Below, in pieces: positions 16,084 to 24,076 of a stretch of DNA of 64,000 bases. Position 1 is the stretch's first letter. Each line of letters starts with the position of its first letter. Position numbers and translations under genes: made by a program. The notes below the pieces were generated by a model. That model worked only from the letters and a program-made list of their open reading frames with translations. It did no database searches and was not told where the DNA came from. This DNA is from VRUE01 sp963698085 (GTDB lineage Bacteria; Actinomycetota; Thermoleophilia; Solirubrobacterales; 70-9), in assembly GCA_963698085.1 (NCBI GenBank), contig OY969122.1, positions 2,418,001-2,482,000 on the forward strand. The letters run 5' to 3'.

Positions 16084-18168
16084 GTGCCGCACAAGGCAGA
16101 CCGGATTCGTAATGTCGCCCTGATCGGGCACCGGGGCTGTGGCAAGACGAGCTTGCACGAGGCGATGCTGTTCGAGGCGGGGGCGACCCGGCGGCTCGGC
16201 AACGTCGGCGACGGCAGCACCGTCTCGGACTCAGAGCCCGATGAGCAGGCGCGCGAGATGTCGATCGGCGCCGCCGTCGCCAGCTTCGAGCACGACGGGC
16301 GCGAGATCAACCTGATCGACACCCCGGGCGAGCCGAGCTTCGTCGCCGACGCCGCGGCGGCGCTGCGGGTCGCCGATGCCGCGGTCATCGTCGTCAACGG
16401 CGTTGGCGGTGTCGAGGTGCAGACCGAGCGGCTCTGGCACCGGGCCGACAGCGAGGGACTGGCGCGGCTCGTCTTCGTCAACATGCTCGATCGCGAGCGC
16501 GCCGACTTCTTCGCTGCCCTCGACTCGCTCAAGGCCGCCTTCGGGCCGCACGTTGTCGCCACCGAGATCCCGATCGGTATCGAGCACGACATCCGCGGCG
16601 TGATCGACCTGATCGACCTCGAGGCGTTCGTCTACGAGGGCGAGGGTCAGGGCAACGCGACCCCGGTTGAGATCCCGAAGAGGCTTCGCGCCCAGGCCGA
16701 GGAATATCGCGAGAAGCTGATGGATGAGGTGGCGGAGAACTCCGACGAGCTGATGGAGCGCTACCTCGATGGCGAGCAGATCGACCACGGCGAGATCGTC
16801 GGCGCCCTCAAGCAAGGCGTCACGGCGGGGCAGATCTTCCCCGTCACCTGTGGAGTTGCGACTCGCAACCTCGGCACCAACCGCTTGCTCGACGCGCTGG
16901 TCGAGGACCTGCCCTCGCCGGCGATGCGGGGAGCGGTGGAGGCGTTGGGCGAGGATGGCGAGCCGGTCGAGATCCGCCCCGAGGAGGACGGTCCGCTCGT
17001 CGCCTACGTCTTCAAGACGCTCGCCGATCCCTATGCCGGGCGAATCAACTTGCTGCGTGTCTATCGCGGCACACTTCGCTCAGACTCCCACGTCGTCAAC
17101 GTCAGCAGGCACGAGAAGGAGCGGATCGGTCAGCTCGGCCGCCCGCTCGGCAGCGCCGTCAACCCGGTGACGGAGCTGGGGGCGGGGGAGATCGGCGCCG
17201 TGGCGAAGCTGAAGCAGACCCAGGCCGGGGACGTGCTCTGCGAGCACCAGGAAGAGATCGCGTTCCCGCCGCTCGACTTGCCGGCGCCGGTGATGGCCTT
17301 CGCTTATGAGCCGAAATCGAAGGGCGATGAGGAGAAGGCGGCAGCTGCGGTGCGGCGGTTGAGCGAGGAGGACCCGACGCTGGACGTGCACCGCGACCAG
17401 CAGACCGGCGAGCAGATCGTCGCCGGGCTCACCCAGATCCACGTCGAGGTGATCGTCGAGCGGATGAGGCGTCGCTTTGGCGCCGAGATCGAGCTGCATC
17501 CGCCGCGGGTCCCCTACCAGGAGACGATCCGCCAGCCGGCGGAGGCGCACGCCCGCTACAAGAAGCAATCCGGTGGCCGCGGTCAATTCGCCGACTGCCG
17601 GATCGAGATCGAGCCGGCGGAGGACGGAGCGGGATTCGAGTTCGTCGACAGGATCAAGGGCGCCGCGATCCCGGGCAGCTTCATCCCCGCGGTCGAGAAG
17701 GGGGTGATCGAGGCGATGCAGCACGGCACCGTCGCCGGCTTCCCGGTCCGGGACGTACGGGTGCACCTCGTCGACGGCAAGCACCACGACGTCGATTCCT
17801 CGGAGATGGCCTTCAAGGTCGCCGGCTCGATGGCCTTTCGCGAGGCGATGGAAGCCGCCGACCCGGTCCTGCTCGAGCCGATCGTGCGGCTCACGGTGAG
17901 CTGTCCCGGGGATGTCGTCGGCGAGGTGATCGGCGACCTCAACTCCCGCCGCGGCCATCCGCTGGGTATGGAACCGAAAGGCACCGCCACCGAGGTCAAG
18001 GCGGAGGTGCCGATGGCCGAGGTGCTCGACTACGCCCCCGACCTGCGCTCGATCAGCGGCGGCCGGGCCGAGTTCACGGTCGAGTTCGAGCGCTACGAGC
18101 CGCTACCCGCTCAACTCGCCGAGAGGATCGTTGCAATGTCGCAGCAAGGAAGCGCGACGGCGGCGTAG
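16084..18168 (+). CDS. EF-G2-like translational GTPase
   Basis: This 694-residue protein has the EF-G domain order: G domain, domain II, III, IV and V. The P-loop is GHRGCGKTS and G3 is DTPGEPSF. The G4 box reads NMLD instead of NKxD, a deviation typical of the actinobacterial/deinococcal EF-G2 or FusA2 paralogues. It lacks the switch I sequence of canonical EF-G. The function of this paralogue is not established; GTPase activity without translocation has been described for related proteins. The start is GTG, 20 bases after the sigma gene. Confidence 0.93.
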   Translation: MPHKADRIRNVALIGHRGCGKTSLHEAMLFEAGATRRLGNVGDGSTVSDSEPDEQAREMSIGAAVASFEHDGREINLIDTPGEPSFVADAAAALRVADAAVIVVNGVGGVEVQTERLWHRADSEGLARLVFVNMLDRERADFFAALDSLKAAFGPHVVATEIPIGIEHDIRGVIDLIDLEAFVYEGEGQGNATPVEIPKRLRAQAEEYREKLMDEVAENSDELMERYLDGEQIDHGEIVGALKQGVTAGQIFPVTCGVATRNLGTNRLLDALVEDLPSPAMRGAVEALGEDGEPVEIRPEEDGPLVAYVFKTLADPYAGRINLLRVYRGTLRSDSHVVNVSRHEKERIGQLGRPLGSAVNPVTELGAGEIGAVAKLKQTQAGDVLCEHQEEIAFPPLDLPAPVMAFAYEPKSKGDEEKAAAAVRRLSEEDPTLDVHRDQQTGEQIVAGLTQIHVEVIVERMRRRFGAEIELHPPRVPYQETIRQPAEAHARYKKQSGGRGQFADCRIEIEPAEDGAGFEFVDRIKGAAIPGSFIPAVEKGVIEAMQHGTVAGFPVRDVRVHLVDGKHHDVDSSEMAFKVAGSMAFREAMEAADPVLLEPIVRLTVSCPGDVVGEVIGDLNSRRGHPLGMEPKGTATEVKAEVPMAEVLDYAPDLRSISGGRAEFTVEFERYEPLPAQLAERIVAMSQQGSATAA

Positions 18169-18196
18169 CGCTCGCGGCCGTTGGTAGTTTGATCCG

Positions 18197-18742
18197 GTGA
18201 GCCCTGAGGAGACCTGCGCGGTCTGCAGCCGAACGATCTTGGCGGGGGAGCGCACGCGGTCATACATGAGCCCCAAGGAGGGGCCGCGGCTGGTTTGCGA
18301 CCTCTGCCGCGGCCGCGCCGAGCGGCTCGGCTGGGTCGACCCCACCGCACCCGGGGCAAATGTCGGCCGTCGTCCCGACCCCGAGGTCGCCGAGTCACCG
18401 GTCGGGCGACTCGAGCGGGCGCTGTCCCGCTTCAACTCGAGTGAGGCGGCGCGCACGGTGGCGGGCCTGACACGAACCCTCGGCGAGCCGCGGGTCTCGA
18501 TCGGCTCGGCAGCGGGCTCTCCCAGCGAAGTGCGGATCACCGTTGCCTGGGAGCTGGGCTGGTACCAGTGGGGCATCGACCTCGGCGACGAGCTGCGCCC
18601 CGTCTTCGAGCTCGGCAAGGGGGAGGAGATCGATCAACTCGACGGCTCAGCCCGGCAGTGGAACGCGAGGGCGGGGGAGGGGGGGCAGATCGCGCTCGGC
18701 GCGGCGCGCCCGCGGCCCCGTGACGGCGAGCCGGTCGGCTAG
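18197..18742 (+). CDS. Conserved hypothetical protein with N-terminal zinc-ribbon-like motif
   Basis: I do not recognise a named family for this 181-residue protein. The first 45 residues contain two CxxC knuckles (CAVC and CDLC, 28 residues apart) flanking basic residues, which would suit a zinc ribbon. The C-terminal half has repeated ITVAWELGWYQWGIDL-like aromatic strands. A basic, low-complexity linker joins them. GTG start. It is followed with no gap by the RNase HI-like gene, suggesting a shared transcript and possibly a nucleic-acid-related role. Confidence 0.75.
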   Translation: MSPEETCAVCSRTILAGERTRSYMSPKEGPRLVCDLCRGRAERLGWVDPTAPGANVGRRPDPEVAESPVGRLERALSRFNSSEAARTVAGLTRTLGEPRVSIGSAAGSPSEVRITVAWELGWYQWGIDLGDELRPVFELGKGEEIDQLDGSARQWNARAGEGGQIALGAARPRPRDGEPVG

Positions 18743-19150
18743 GTGCCCTTGAAGCTGCTGGTCAACGTCGACGGTGGCGCTCGCGGTAATCCGGGGCCAG
18801 CCGCCGTCGGCGCTGTGGTTCAGAACGCCGACGGTGAGGTACTGGAGGAGCGCGGCGAGCCGATCGGCGTCGCGACCAACAACGTTGCCGAGTACCGGGC
18901 GCTGCTGCTGGGGATCGCACGGGCGGCTGAGCTGGGTGCGAACGAGCTGGAGCTGGTCGGCGACTCGGAGCTGATCGTGCGCCAGGTAAAAGGCGAGTAC
19001 AAGGTCAAGGACGCGACCCTGCGCGAGCTGCACAGCGAGGTGGTGCGGGCGTTGCGGCCCTTCGAGCGCTGGTCGATCCGGCACGTGCGGCGTGAGCAGA
19101 ACGCCGAGGCTGACCGCCTCGTAAATCAGGCGCTGGACGGCGATGCATGA
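18743..19150 (+). CDS. rnhA: RNase HI-like ribonuclease
   Basis: This 135-residue RNase H fold protein starts LLVNVDGGARGNPGPAAVG, where the first catalytic Asp and the GGxRxNPG loop are conserved. The Glu in NNVAEYRALLLGI and the Asp in ELVGDSELIVRQ complete the carboxylate triad, and a His/Asp region near the end (ADRLVNQALD) supplies the fourth acid. It belongs to the short actinobacterial RnhA group. GTG start, directly after the upstream hypothetical gene. Confidence 0.92.
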   Translation: MPLKLLVNVDGGARGNPGPAAVGAVVQNADGEVLEERGEPIGVATNNVAEYRALLLGIARAAELGANELELVGDSELIVRQVKGEYKVKDATLRELHSEVVRALRPFERWSIRHVRREQNAEADRLVNQALDGDA

Positions 19151-19251
19151 GCCGGGCGACCCGCGGGTCGCCCGGCGGCGAGGAAGTCACGATGGTCACC
19201 GAACCGCTTGACCTACGCGACCTCCTCGCCGAACTGGACCCGGACGCTTAA
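19147..19251 (+). CDS. Possible 34-residue peptide downstream of rnhA
   Basis: An ATG overlapping the rnhA stop (ATGA) opens a 34-codon frame ending MVTEPLDLRDLLAELDPDA. An internal ATG would leave just that acidic 19-residue peptide. Its last three codons overlap the stop of the convergent protease. Evidence is limited to coupling and a clean reading frame, so it may be fortuitous. Confidence 0.3.
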   Translation: MSRATRGSPGGEEVTMVTEPLDLRDLLAELDPDA

Positions 19252-20078
19252 GCACCGAGGATCGCCCCGACCAGGTTCGCTTTGAAGGGCTCGGTGCCGC
19301 GAACCAGCTGCATCACGCCGAAGTTGCTGTGGGCGCGCAGGTAGGCAAGCTCTTTCGCCAGGTCGCCGACCCCATTGGTGCCGGTTAGCGGCGCGATCTG
19401 CAGCGTGCTGAGGGTGCCGAACGCCTCGCCGGAGCCGTTGAAGAAGCCGCTGCCCGAGTCGCCGGGGATGCCGGGCGTCAGGGTGACGACGGTGTGGCTC
19501 CAGCCGCCGCCTTCGTTCTGGACGACGACGCCCTGCTTGGGGCTGAGTTTGGTGACACCGCCGCGCAGCGAGGAGTTGCCGTAGGAGTAGACGGTCGAGC
19601 CAAGACCGCCGACCGTGCCGATCCCGGTCGGCCCACCGAAGCCGGGCACCGATGGATTGACGCTGGTGACGTCGGCCGGGTCGATCCTGATCAAGGCGAA
19701 GTCGTTGTAGGCGCAGGTGTCAGGATCGGTCTCCCCGCTTGCCTGCATCGCGAGCCAGGAGTTGTAGACGAGGGTGCCCGGTTTGCTGGCGCCGGTCACT
19801 TCGACCGGCGTGCCGAGCGGCAACGAGCTGCTGCTGCAGCCGTCGGTTTCGGTCTGCCCACCGGTGCCCGAGCAATGGGCAGCCTGGCCGAGGAAGACGC
19901 TGGAGCCTTCCTGGAAGACGAAGTTCGAGGTGCACTGGGCGCCTTCGGTTAAGACCTGGACGCCGGGGTGGATCGTCGCCGATTTCGCCGGTGCCCAGGC
20001 GGAGGAGCCGGTGGGGACGAGCAGCGCCACTGCCAGGGCGAGGACAGCGGAGAGGGCGGCGATTTTACTTCGCTTCAC
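19248..20078 (-). CDS. Secreted trypsin-like serine protease
   Basis: This S1-family chymotrypsin fold carries His in QAAHCSG, Asp in YNDFALIRI and Ser in GIPGDSGSGF. A signal peptide (KIAALSAVLALAVALLVPTGSSAWA) predicts export. The start is set at the GTG whose initiation is supported by a perfect AAGGAGG six bases upstream (20085-20091 on the complement), giving 276 residues; the frame is open further to 20105. Four cysteines may form disulfides. Its natural substrate is unknown. Confidence 0.9.
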   Translation of the reverse strand: MKRSKIAALSAVLALAVALLVPTGSSAWAPAKSATIHPGVQVLTEGAQCTSNFVFQEGSSVFLGQAAHCSGTGGQTETDGCSSSSLPLGTPVEVTGASKPGTLVYNSWLAMQASGETDPDTCAYNDFALIRIDPADVTSVNPSVPGFGGPTGIGTVGGLGSTVYSYGNSSLRGGVTKLSPKQGVVVQNEGGGWSHTVVTLTPGIPGDSGSGFFNGSGEAFGTLSTLQIAPLTGTNGVGDLAKELAYLRAHSNFGVMQLVRGTEPFKANLVGAILGA

Positions 20079-20225
20079 GGCGAGCCTCCTTGAGTCACAG
20101 GGCACCGAGCGCGCCCGAATTAAGAGCCGGAAAGGTCCTACCCACTATTTAGTAGCACAAACCGATAGTGTCCCGGGCCGCTTGCCCATAGCGCCCGCCC
20201 CGGAGTCGGCAGGCCGTCGCGCGCC

Positions 20226-20231
20226 TATAAT
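20226..20231 (+). promoter_or_regulatory. -10 box of the tRNA-Gly promoter
   Basis: A perfect TATAAT lies 11 bases ahead of the mature tRNA 5' end, the right distance for a primary start in the short leader. A matching -35 box 17 bases further up is not evident (GC-rich sequence). Confidence 0.6.
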
Positions 20232-20242
20232 CCGCGACCGAT

Positions 20243-20316
20243 GCGGCTGTAGCTCAGCTGGCTAGAGCGTCTGCTTGCCATGCAGAAGGTCGTGGGTTCG
20301 AATCCCATCAGCCGCT
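20243..20316 (+). tRNA. tRNA-Gly (anticodon GCC)
   Basis: A 74-nt cloverleaf: acceptor GCGGCTG pairs with CAGCCGC, the D arm contains AGCTCAGCTGGCTAGAGC, the anticodon arm TCTGC-TTGCCAT-GCAGA gives GCC, and the T arm has GTTCGAATCCC. The discriminator is T, as in bacterial tRNA-Gly. No CCA is encoded. It is the first of the Gly-Cys-Val trio, and an insertion element lies 3 bases after its end. Confidence 0.97.
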
Positions 20317-20319
20317 TCG
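20305..20319 (+). repeat. Left 15-bp target duplication of the IS481-family element
   Basis: CCATCAGCCGCTTCG, immediately left of the element, is repeated exactly at 21601-21615 on its right side. It covers the last 12 nt of tRNA-Gly plus 3 nt, so the tRNA was left intact. Confidence 0.9.
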
Positions 20320-21600
20320 TGTGATGTGTCGCGACATCGGAGACAGATGTCGCGCGTCATAGTAGACACCCCTCAGCACCCTCCGACCGGCTGGTAGTCG
20401 CGGCTCGGATCGAGAGTGAGCCGCCGGATCAACTCGCCCGTTCGTGAGTCGAGGACGCGAATGTCGCGATCGGCGATCAGCAGCTTGACCGCCCTCCCCT
20501 TGTGGGCGCGGCCAATGCCGATGTGGTGGAGCTTTGAGTCGTGGCGCAGGCTGACCTTGCCCTGGCCGTCGACTCTGTCGTGGCGGACGCGGAAGTGGGC
20601 CTCGCGGCCGGCCCCAGAGGCCGGCCGCGCCTTTATCCGGGCGCTGTAGGCCTGCAGGGGCGTGCGGCCTCCCAGGGCGCGGTGGGGCCTGATCGTGTTG
20701 TAGTAGTGCGCGAAGGCGTCGAGCTGGGCCTGCAGCTCTGCGAGGGTCTTCGTGGGAGGCTGTTTGTCCAGGTAGCGCTTCAGCGTCTGGTGCAGGCGCT
20801 CGACCTTGCCGCAGGTCTGGGGATGGTAGGGCCGCGAGTTCTTGGCGATGATGCCCAGGCGCTCCATCTCGAGCTGCAAGAGCACCTTGCCACCGCGCGG
20901 GGCGGCGGTGAACACGGCACCGTTGTCACAAAGCAAGGAGGCGGGCGCCCCGTGCAGGGCGACCGCCCCGCGAAAGACATCCACGACATCGGCCGCTTTG
21001 AAGGTCGGGCGGGCGACAGAGGCCAAGAACAGGCGGGAGTGGTCGTCGATCATGTCGAGGATCTCCACGTGCTCGCCGCCGGCCAGCTGCCAGTGGGTGT
21101 TGTCGGCCTGCCACATCTCGTTGGGCAGCTCTGCTTCGAAGCGGATCAACGAGGAGCGTGGGCGCTTTTGCGGCTGAGGACTGACCAGCCCCTCGCGGCG
21201 TAGGATCCGCCAGATCGTTGAGACCGAGGGGACACCGTCGATCCCCTGGCGGGCGAGGTGATGGGCGATCGTCTCCGCGCCGCAGTCGTGTCCCTGCGAG
21301 AGCAGCTGCTCTCGCAGGGACACGACTTCCCGCACTATCTCCTCGGGCGTGCGGTTGGGACTGGAGCGTGGGGCCCTGGAGCGCGGCTCCAGCGCCTCAT
21401 AGCCGCCCTCGCGGTAACGGGCCAAGAGCTTGTAGATCCAGCTGCGATGCACTCCGTGGGCCTTCGCCAGCTCTGCGACCGAGCGGCCCTCCAGCAGATG
21501 CGCCTCGACCAGGTACCGCGCCTTTGCCACAGGAGATCTCCCTTCTTTGGGTGTCTCCTATGTCTCGACACAGGTGTCGCCTATCTACTGAAACCGGACA
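20320..21600. mobile_element. IS481-family insertion sequence, 1281 bp
   Basis: The boundaries are set by 52-bp imperfect terminal inverted repeats, both starting TGT (left from 20320, right complement from 21600). They agree best in their inner 22-30 bases; for example the left GACACCC at its inner edge matches the right arm at the same distance from the end. The element holds one transposase on the minus strand and is flanked by a perfect 15-bp duplication. It appears intact and recent. Confidence 0.92.
20373..21530 (-). CDS. IS481-family DDE transposase
   Basis: The 385-residue product starts with a helix-turn-helix (SVAELAKAHGVHRSWIYKLL), a second HTH region with the linker RTPEEIVREVVSLREQLL, and an rve-type integrase core. 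The DDE residues are visible: Asp in QADNTHW, Asp in LLCDNGAVF and Glu in CGKVERLHQTLKRYL. The usual HPQTCGK-type sequence precedes the Glu. It is uninterrupted, so the element may be active. Nothing else is encoded within the terminal repeats. Confidence 0.95.
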   Translation of the reverse strand: MAKARYLVEAHLLEGRSVAELAKAHGVHRSWIYKLLARYREGGYEALEPRSRAPRSSPNRTPEEIVREVVSLREQLLSQGHDCGAETIAHHLARQGIDGVPSVSTIWRILRREGLVSPQPQKRPRSSLIRFEAELPNEMWQADNTHWQLAGGEHVEILDMIDDHSRLFLASVARPTFKAADVVDVFRGAVALHGAPASLLCDNGAVFTAAPRGGKVLLQLEMERLGIIAKNSRPYHPQTCGKVERLHQTLKRYLDKQPPTKTLAELQAQLDAFAHYYNTIRPHRALGGRTPLQAYSARIKARPASGAGREAHFRVRHDRVDGQGKVSLRHDSKLHHIGIGRAHKGRAVKLLIADRDIRVLDSRTGELIRRLTLDPSRDYQPVGGC

Positions 21601-21615
21601 CCATCAGCCGCTTCG
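21601..21615 (+). repeat. Right 15-bp target duplication of the IS481-family element
   Basis: Exact copy of 20305-20319, directly abutting the right terminal repeat. The following 177 bases up to the next gene are non-coding and AT-richer than the surroundings. Confidence 0.9.
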
Positions 21616-21687
21616 CTTCGAATCCCCTGGACGTGGGCCACTCGGCCCTCGCGGGGGAGAATCAAACCATCCCCGCATCTCGCCTCT

Positions 21688-21711
21688 ATTTTGGGCACTA
21701 GTTCCCAAAAT
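21688..21711. repeat. Inverted repeat ATTTTGGG...CCCAAAAT downstream of tRNA-Gly
   Basis: Two perfectly complementary octamers separated by 8 bases lie in the non-coding sequence that followed tRNA-Gly before the IS insertion. The layout resembles the TTGGCAG repeats at both ends of the tRNA-Cys island and might be a remnant recombinase-binding site. A simple weak hairpin is the alternative. Confidence 0.4.
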
Positions 21712-21792
21712 TGACGCGGATGCGCGGGGATTAGCGGCGATTTCGGCCGATTCCGCCTCGCTTTCGGCCGGCGGCGGAGCTACGGTCGTTGT

Positions 21793-22341
21793 CTACGTTC
21801 CTGGCTCGTACCGCATCGCCACCGCCCCTGAATCGAATTCCAGCCGGCTCACGAGTCTCAGGTCGAGAGGCTTCGACAGCCCCGCGAACAGCGTCGGCCC
21901 ATGGCCCGCCAGCCTGGGGTGCACGACGAACTCGTACTCATCGATCAGCCCCAGCTCAGCCAGCGCCAACGGGAGCTGCACGCCTCCCACGCCCAGTCCG
22001 TTGCCCGGCTCTTGCTTCAGCTCCTGAACTGCCTCCCCGAGATCCCCACGCACGAGCTCCGCGTTCCAATCGACCCGGCCCAGGGTGCTCGACACGACGT
22101 ACTTCTTCATTGCGTCGATCGTCCGGCCGAAAGGCGCCATCCAATCGGGCATCGCGTCCATCTGCCCGGGCGGCCGCCAGGCCGACTCCATTAGCTCGTA
22201 GGTCACCCGGCCCAAGAGGAGAGCATCGGCCTGGGCGAGAGTCTCCGTCGCGTGACGATGGGTCTCCTCGTCCGGGGAAATTGCACGGTGATCGCAGCAT
22301 CCGTCCAAGGTGACGTTGATGGAATAGCGAAGAGGTCGCAC
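21793..22341 (-). CDS. RibD C-terminal/dihydrofolate-reductase-like protein
   Basis: The protein (182 residues from GTG at 22341) begins RPLRYSINVTLDGCCDHR and contains ALLLGRVTYELMESAW, KYVVSST, the glycine-rich GNGLGVGGVQLPLALAELGLIDEY (split here) and LFAGLSKPLDLRLV. This is the DHFR-like fold of the RibD C-terminal family, NADPH-dependent reductases of unknown substrate that are frequent in actinobacterial accessory regions. The open frame continues 27 bases upstream. A TATGTT-like -10 just ahead suggests a leaderless or near-leaderless message. Confidence 0.85.
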   Translation of the reverse strand: MRPLRYSINVTLDGCCDHRAISPDEETHRHATETLAQADALLLGRVTYELMESAWRPPGQMDAMPDWMAPFGRTIDAMKKYVVSSTLGRVDWNAELVRGDLGEAVQELKQEPGNGLGVGGVQLPLALAELGLIDEYEFVVHPRLAGHGPTLFAGLSKPLDLRLVSRLEFDSGAVAMRYEPGT

Positions 22342-22438
22342 TGCGCAAACATACTGACCGGACCCCACTTTTCTGAGCCGCTCGGCGAGAGCCCGAATCC
22401 CGTTGCTGCCCCCAGCCAGGGTGCCATAGGATTACGCC

Positions 22439-22840
22439 GTGCCGTTCACTCTCAGGAACCTCAAGGAGGACCTGGAGGATCTCGGGTCCAACTTCGACGG
22501 CTCGCCGGACCTGAAGTTCCGCATGGCGACCGAGGCGCTCGAGCTCGAGAAATCCGGCCTGAGCTACCAGCGCGTCCCGCCCGGCTATCGCTTTCCGTAC
22601 GGCCACACGCATAAGAAGCAAGAGGAGGTGTACGTGGTCCTGCACGGGAGCGGCCGGATGAAGCTCGACGACGAGATCGTCGAGCTCAAGGAATGGGACG
22701 CGGTGCGCGTCCCGCCCGGTACCTGGCGAGGCTACGAGGCCGGGCCGGAGGGCCTTGAGATCCTCGTCATCGGCGCGCCCAATCTCGGCGAGGCTCCGCG
22801 CGAAGACGTCGATGGCCAGCGCGACTGGTGGGCCGACTAG
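22439..22840 (+). CDS. Cupin-domain protein
   Basis: A 133-residue single-domain cupin. Cupin motif 1 reads GYRFPYGHTHKKQEEVYVVL (His-x-His and Glu metal ligands), followed by GSGRMKLDDEIVELKEWDAVRVPPGTWRGYEAG for motif 2, in which the usual motif 2 His appears as Trp. The small cupins are usually metal-binding isomerases, dioxygenases or sugar sensors; the role here is not deducible. It diverges from the DHFR-like gene across about 100 bases. Confidence 0.85.
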   Translation: MPFTLRNLKEDLEDLGSNFDGSPDLKFRMATEALELEKSGLSYQRVPPGYRFPYGHTHKKQEEVYVVLHGSGRMKLDDEIVELKEWDAVRVPPGTWRGYEAGPEGLEILVIGAPNLGEAPREDVDGQRDWWAD

Positions 22841-23031
22841 CGACAGGTAGGTGAACGACCTCGGAGCGAGCCGGAATCCCCGCAACGCCCTTGTCCCTGC
22901 GAGAGCGGGAAGAAGTTCAAGGCTGCTACTTCATGCCAAGCCAAGCCCGGGAGTGAGGGGATAGCCGCCCCATAGGGCGCCCAACCGTCGGCGCCGCGCC
23001 TCGATCTCGCCGGTAGGCTTGGAAGCCCTAC

Positions 23032-23071
23032 GGCGCCTTGGCGGAGTGGCTACGCAGCGGCCTGCAAAGCC
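23032..23071 (+). pseudogene. tRNA-Cys 5' fragment (putative attL)
   Basis: The 40 bases are identical to 28717-28756, i.e. to the 5' acceptor strand, D arm and 5' anticodon arm of the complete tRNA-Cys downstream. The match starts exactly at tRNA position 1 and ends after the anticodon loop (CTGCAAAGCC), then diverges. The anticodon region is a classical crossover point for tyrosine recombinases, so this is best read as one boundary of an integrated element whose other boundary is the intact tRNA. Confidence 0.85.
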
Positions 23072-23189
23072 TCGGGTTTTTGGCCCAGTTTTCGGCTTAA
23101 CAAAGCCAAAAAAACGGCTAAGCAGGTTCGCGTTAACCAGGGCTATATCGCGCGGGGTCACGCATGATCACGCACGATTTCGACAGGTT

Positions 23190-23206
23190 TTGGCAGTGAC
23201 TGCCAA
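23190..23206. repeat. Inverted TTGGCAG heptamers near left island end
   Basis: TTGGCAG (23190-23196) and its complement CTGCCAA (23200-23206) are separated by 3 bases, 119 bases inside the left tRNA fragment. The same heptamer occurs twice, as a direct repeat, near the right island end. Inward-placed short repeats of this kind are typical of integrase arm-type sites. Confidence 0.5.
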
Positions 23207-23269
23207 TTGATTTTCGGCGTTTTCGTCCCTGATCCGACCGGCAGTTCGACATATGGCACAATGGGTGGC

Positions 23270-23491
23270 ATGCGTAAGACGACTGTCTATTTGCCCGACC
23301 AACTGAAGGGCCGCCTCGAGCGGGTGGCCGCGGACTCCGGACGCTCGGAGGCCGACTTGATCCGCGAGGGGATTGAGCTGGTCAGCGGTCGGGTGGGCGG
23401 GACGGAGCCCCGGCTGCCCCTGTTCGAGAGCGGCAAGTCCGACCTCGCCGAGCGGGCCGAAGAGCATCTCGCCGGATTCGGCGAGCGGTGA
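23270..23491 (+). CDS. vapB: VapB-type ribbon-helix-helix antitoxin
   Basis: The 73-residue product begins MRKTTVYLPDQLKGRLERVA, a ribbon-helix-helix DNA-binding start, continues with SGRSEADLIREGIELV and ends in an acidic tail (LAERAEEHLAGFGER) suited to wrapping a toxin. An earlier in-frame ATG at 23261 would add three residues. Its stop overlaps the toxin start by 4 bases (GTGA), the normal arrangement for an autoregulated antitoxin-toxin operon. It is the first gene inside the left island boundary. Confidence 0.88.
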   Translation: MRKTTVYLPDQLKGRLERVAADSGRSEADLIREGIELVSGRVGGTEPRLPLFESGKSDLAERAEEHLAGFGER

Positions 23492-23925
23492 TCCTGCTCG
23501 ACACGAGCGGTCTCCTGGCCGCGATCGATTCGAGTCAGCGAGACCATCGCCGGGCGGCCGCCGCCCTGCGGGAGACAACGGGGCCACTGCTCCTCTCTCC
23601 GTTCGTACTTGCCGAGCTCGACTACCTCCTCGCGACCAGGGTCGGGCTGCAGGCCGAGCTCGCGCTTCTCGCCGAGGTCGGCCGCGGCGCCTACCGCCTC
23701 GAGCCGTTCGAGGCCGCCGATGTCGCCATCGCCGAGGAGGTGATCGAGACCTACGCCGACCTCGAGGTCGGCCTCGCCGATGCCTCGATCGTCGTCCTCT
23801 CACGGCGTTACGAAGTGCTCGACCTGCTCACCCTCGACGAGCGCCATTTCCGCACCCTCCGCGGTTCGGCCGACCGGCCCTTCCGGCTCCTACCCGCGGA
23901 CGGCGATGCGAGAGTCGGTCCCTGA
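23488..23925 (+). CDS. vapC: VapC-type PIN-domain ribonuclease toxin
   Basis: A 145-residue PIN domain. The acidic residues are in place: Asp in LLDTSGLLAAID, Glu in LAELDYLLATR, and the Asp residues of LADASIVVLSRRY and LTLDERHF. VapC toxins cleave tRNA or rRNA when the antitoxin is degraded. GTG start overlapping vapB. Such pairs stabilise mobile elements or act in abortive infection, which suits the island setting. Confidence 0.9.
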   Translation: MILLDTSGLLAAIDSSQRDHRRAAAALRETTGPLLLSPFVLAELDYLLATRVGLQAELALLAEVGRGAYRLEPFEAADVAIAEEVIETYADLEVGLADASIVVLSRRYEVLDLLTLDERHFRTLRGSADRPFRLLPADGDARVGP

Positions 23926-24076
23926 TTCCCGCATCGACGGGATGCGGTCTCGTCGTGAGTCGGATCTGCCGCCGATATGCAGGGAGTCGGGCACTCTTGG
24001 TGAGAAGTGCCCGAAATCTGCGCAGGGCGGTTGGGGCCATCGGATGGACTGGCCTCGCGGCGATGGCGCGGCCACC

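Larger units (their letters stand above)
22841..23269. other. Non-coding junction region at the left end of the island
   Basis: No credible gene lies in these 429 bases. They hold the 40-nt tRNA-Cys 5' fragment (23032-23071), then an AT-rich stretch with small hairpins built on GGCTTAAC/AAAGCC, and the TTGGCAG inverted pair at 23190-23206. The composition is noticeably less GC-rich than the adjoining genes. Confidence 0.6.
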
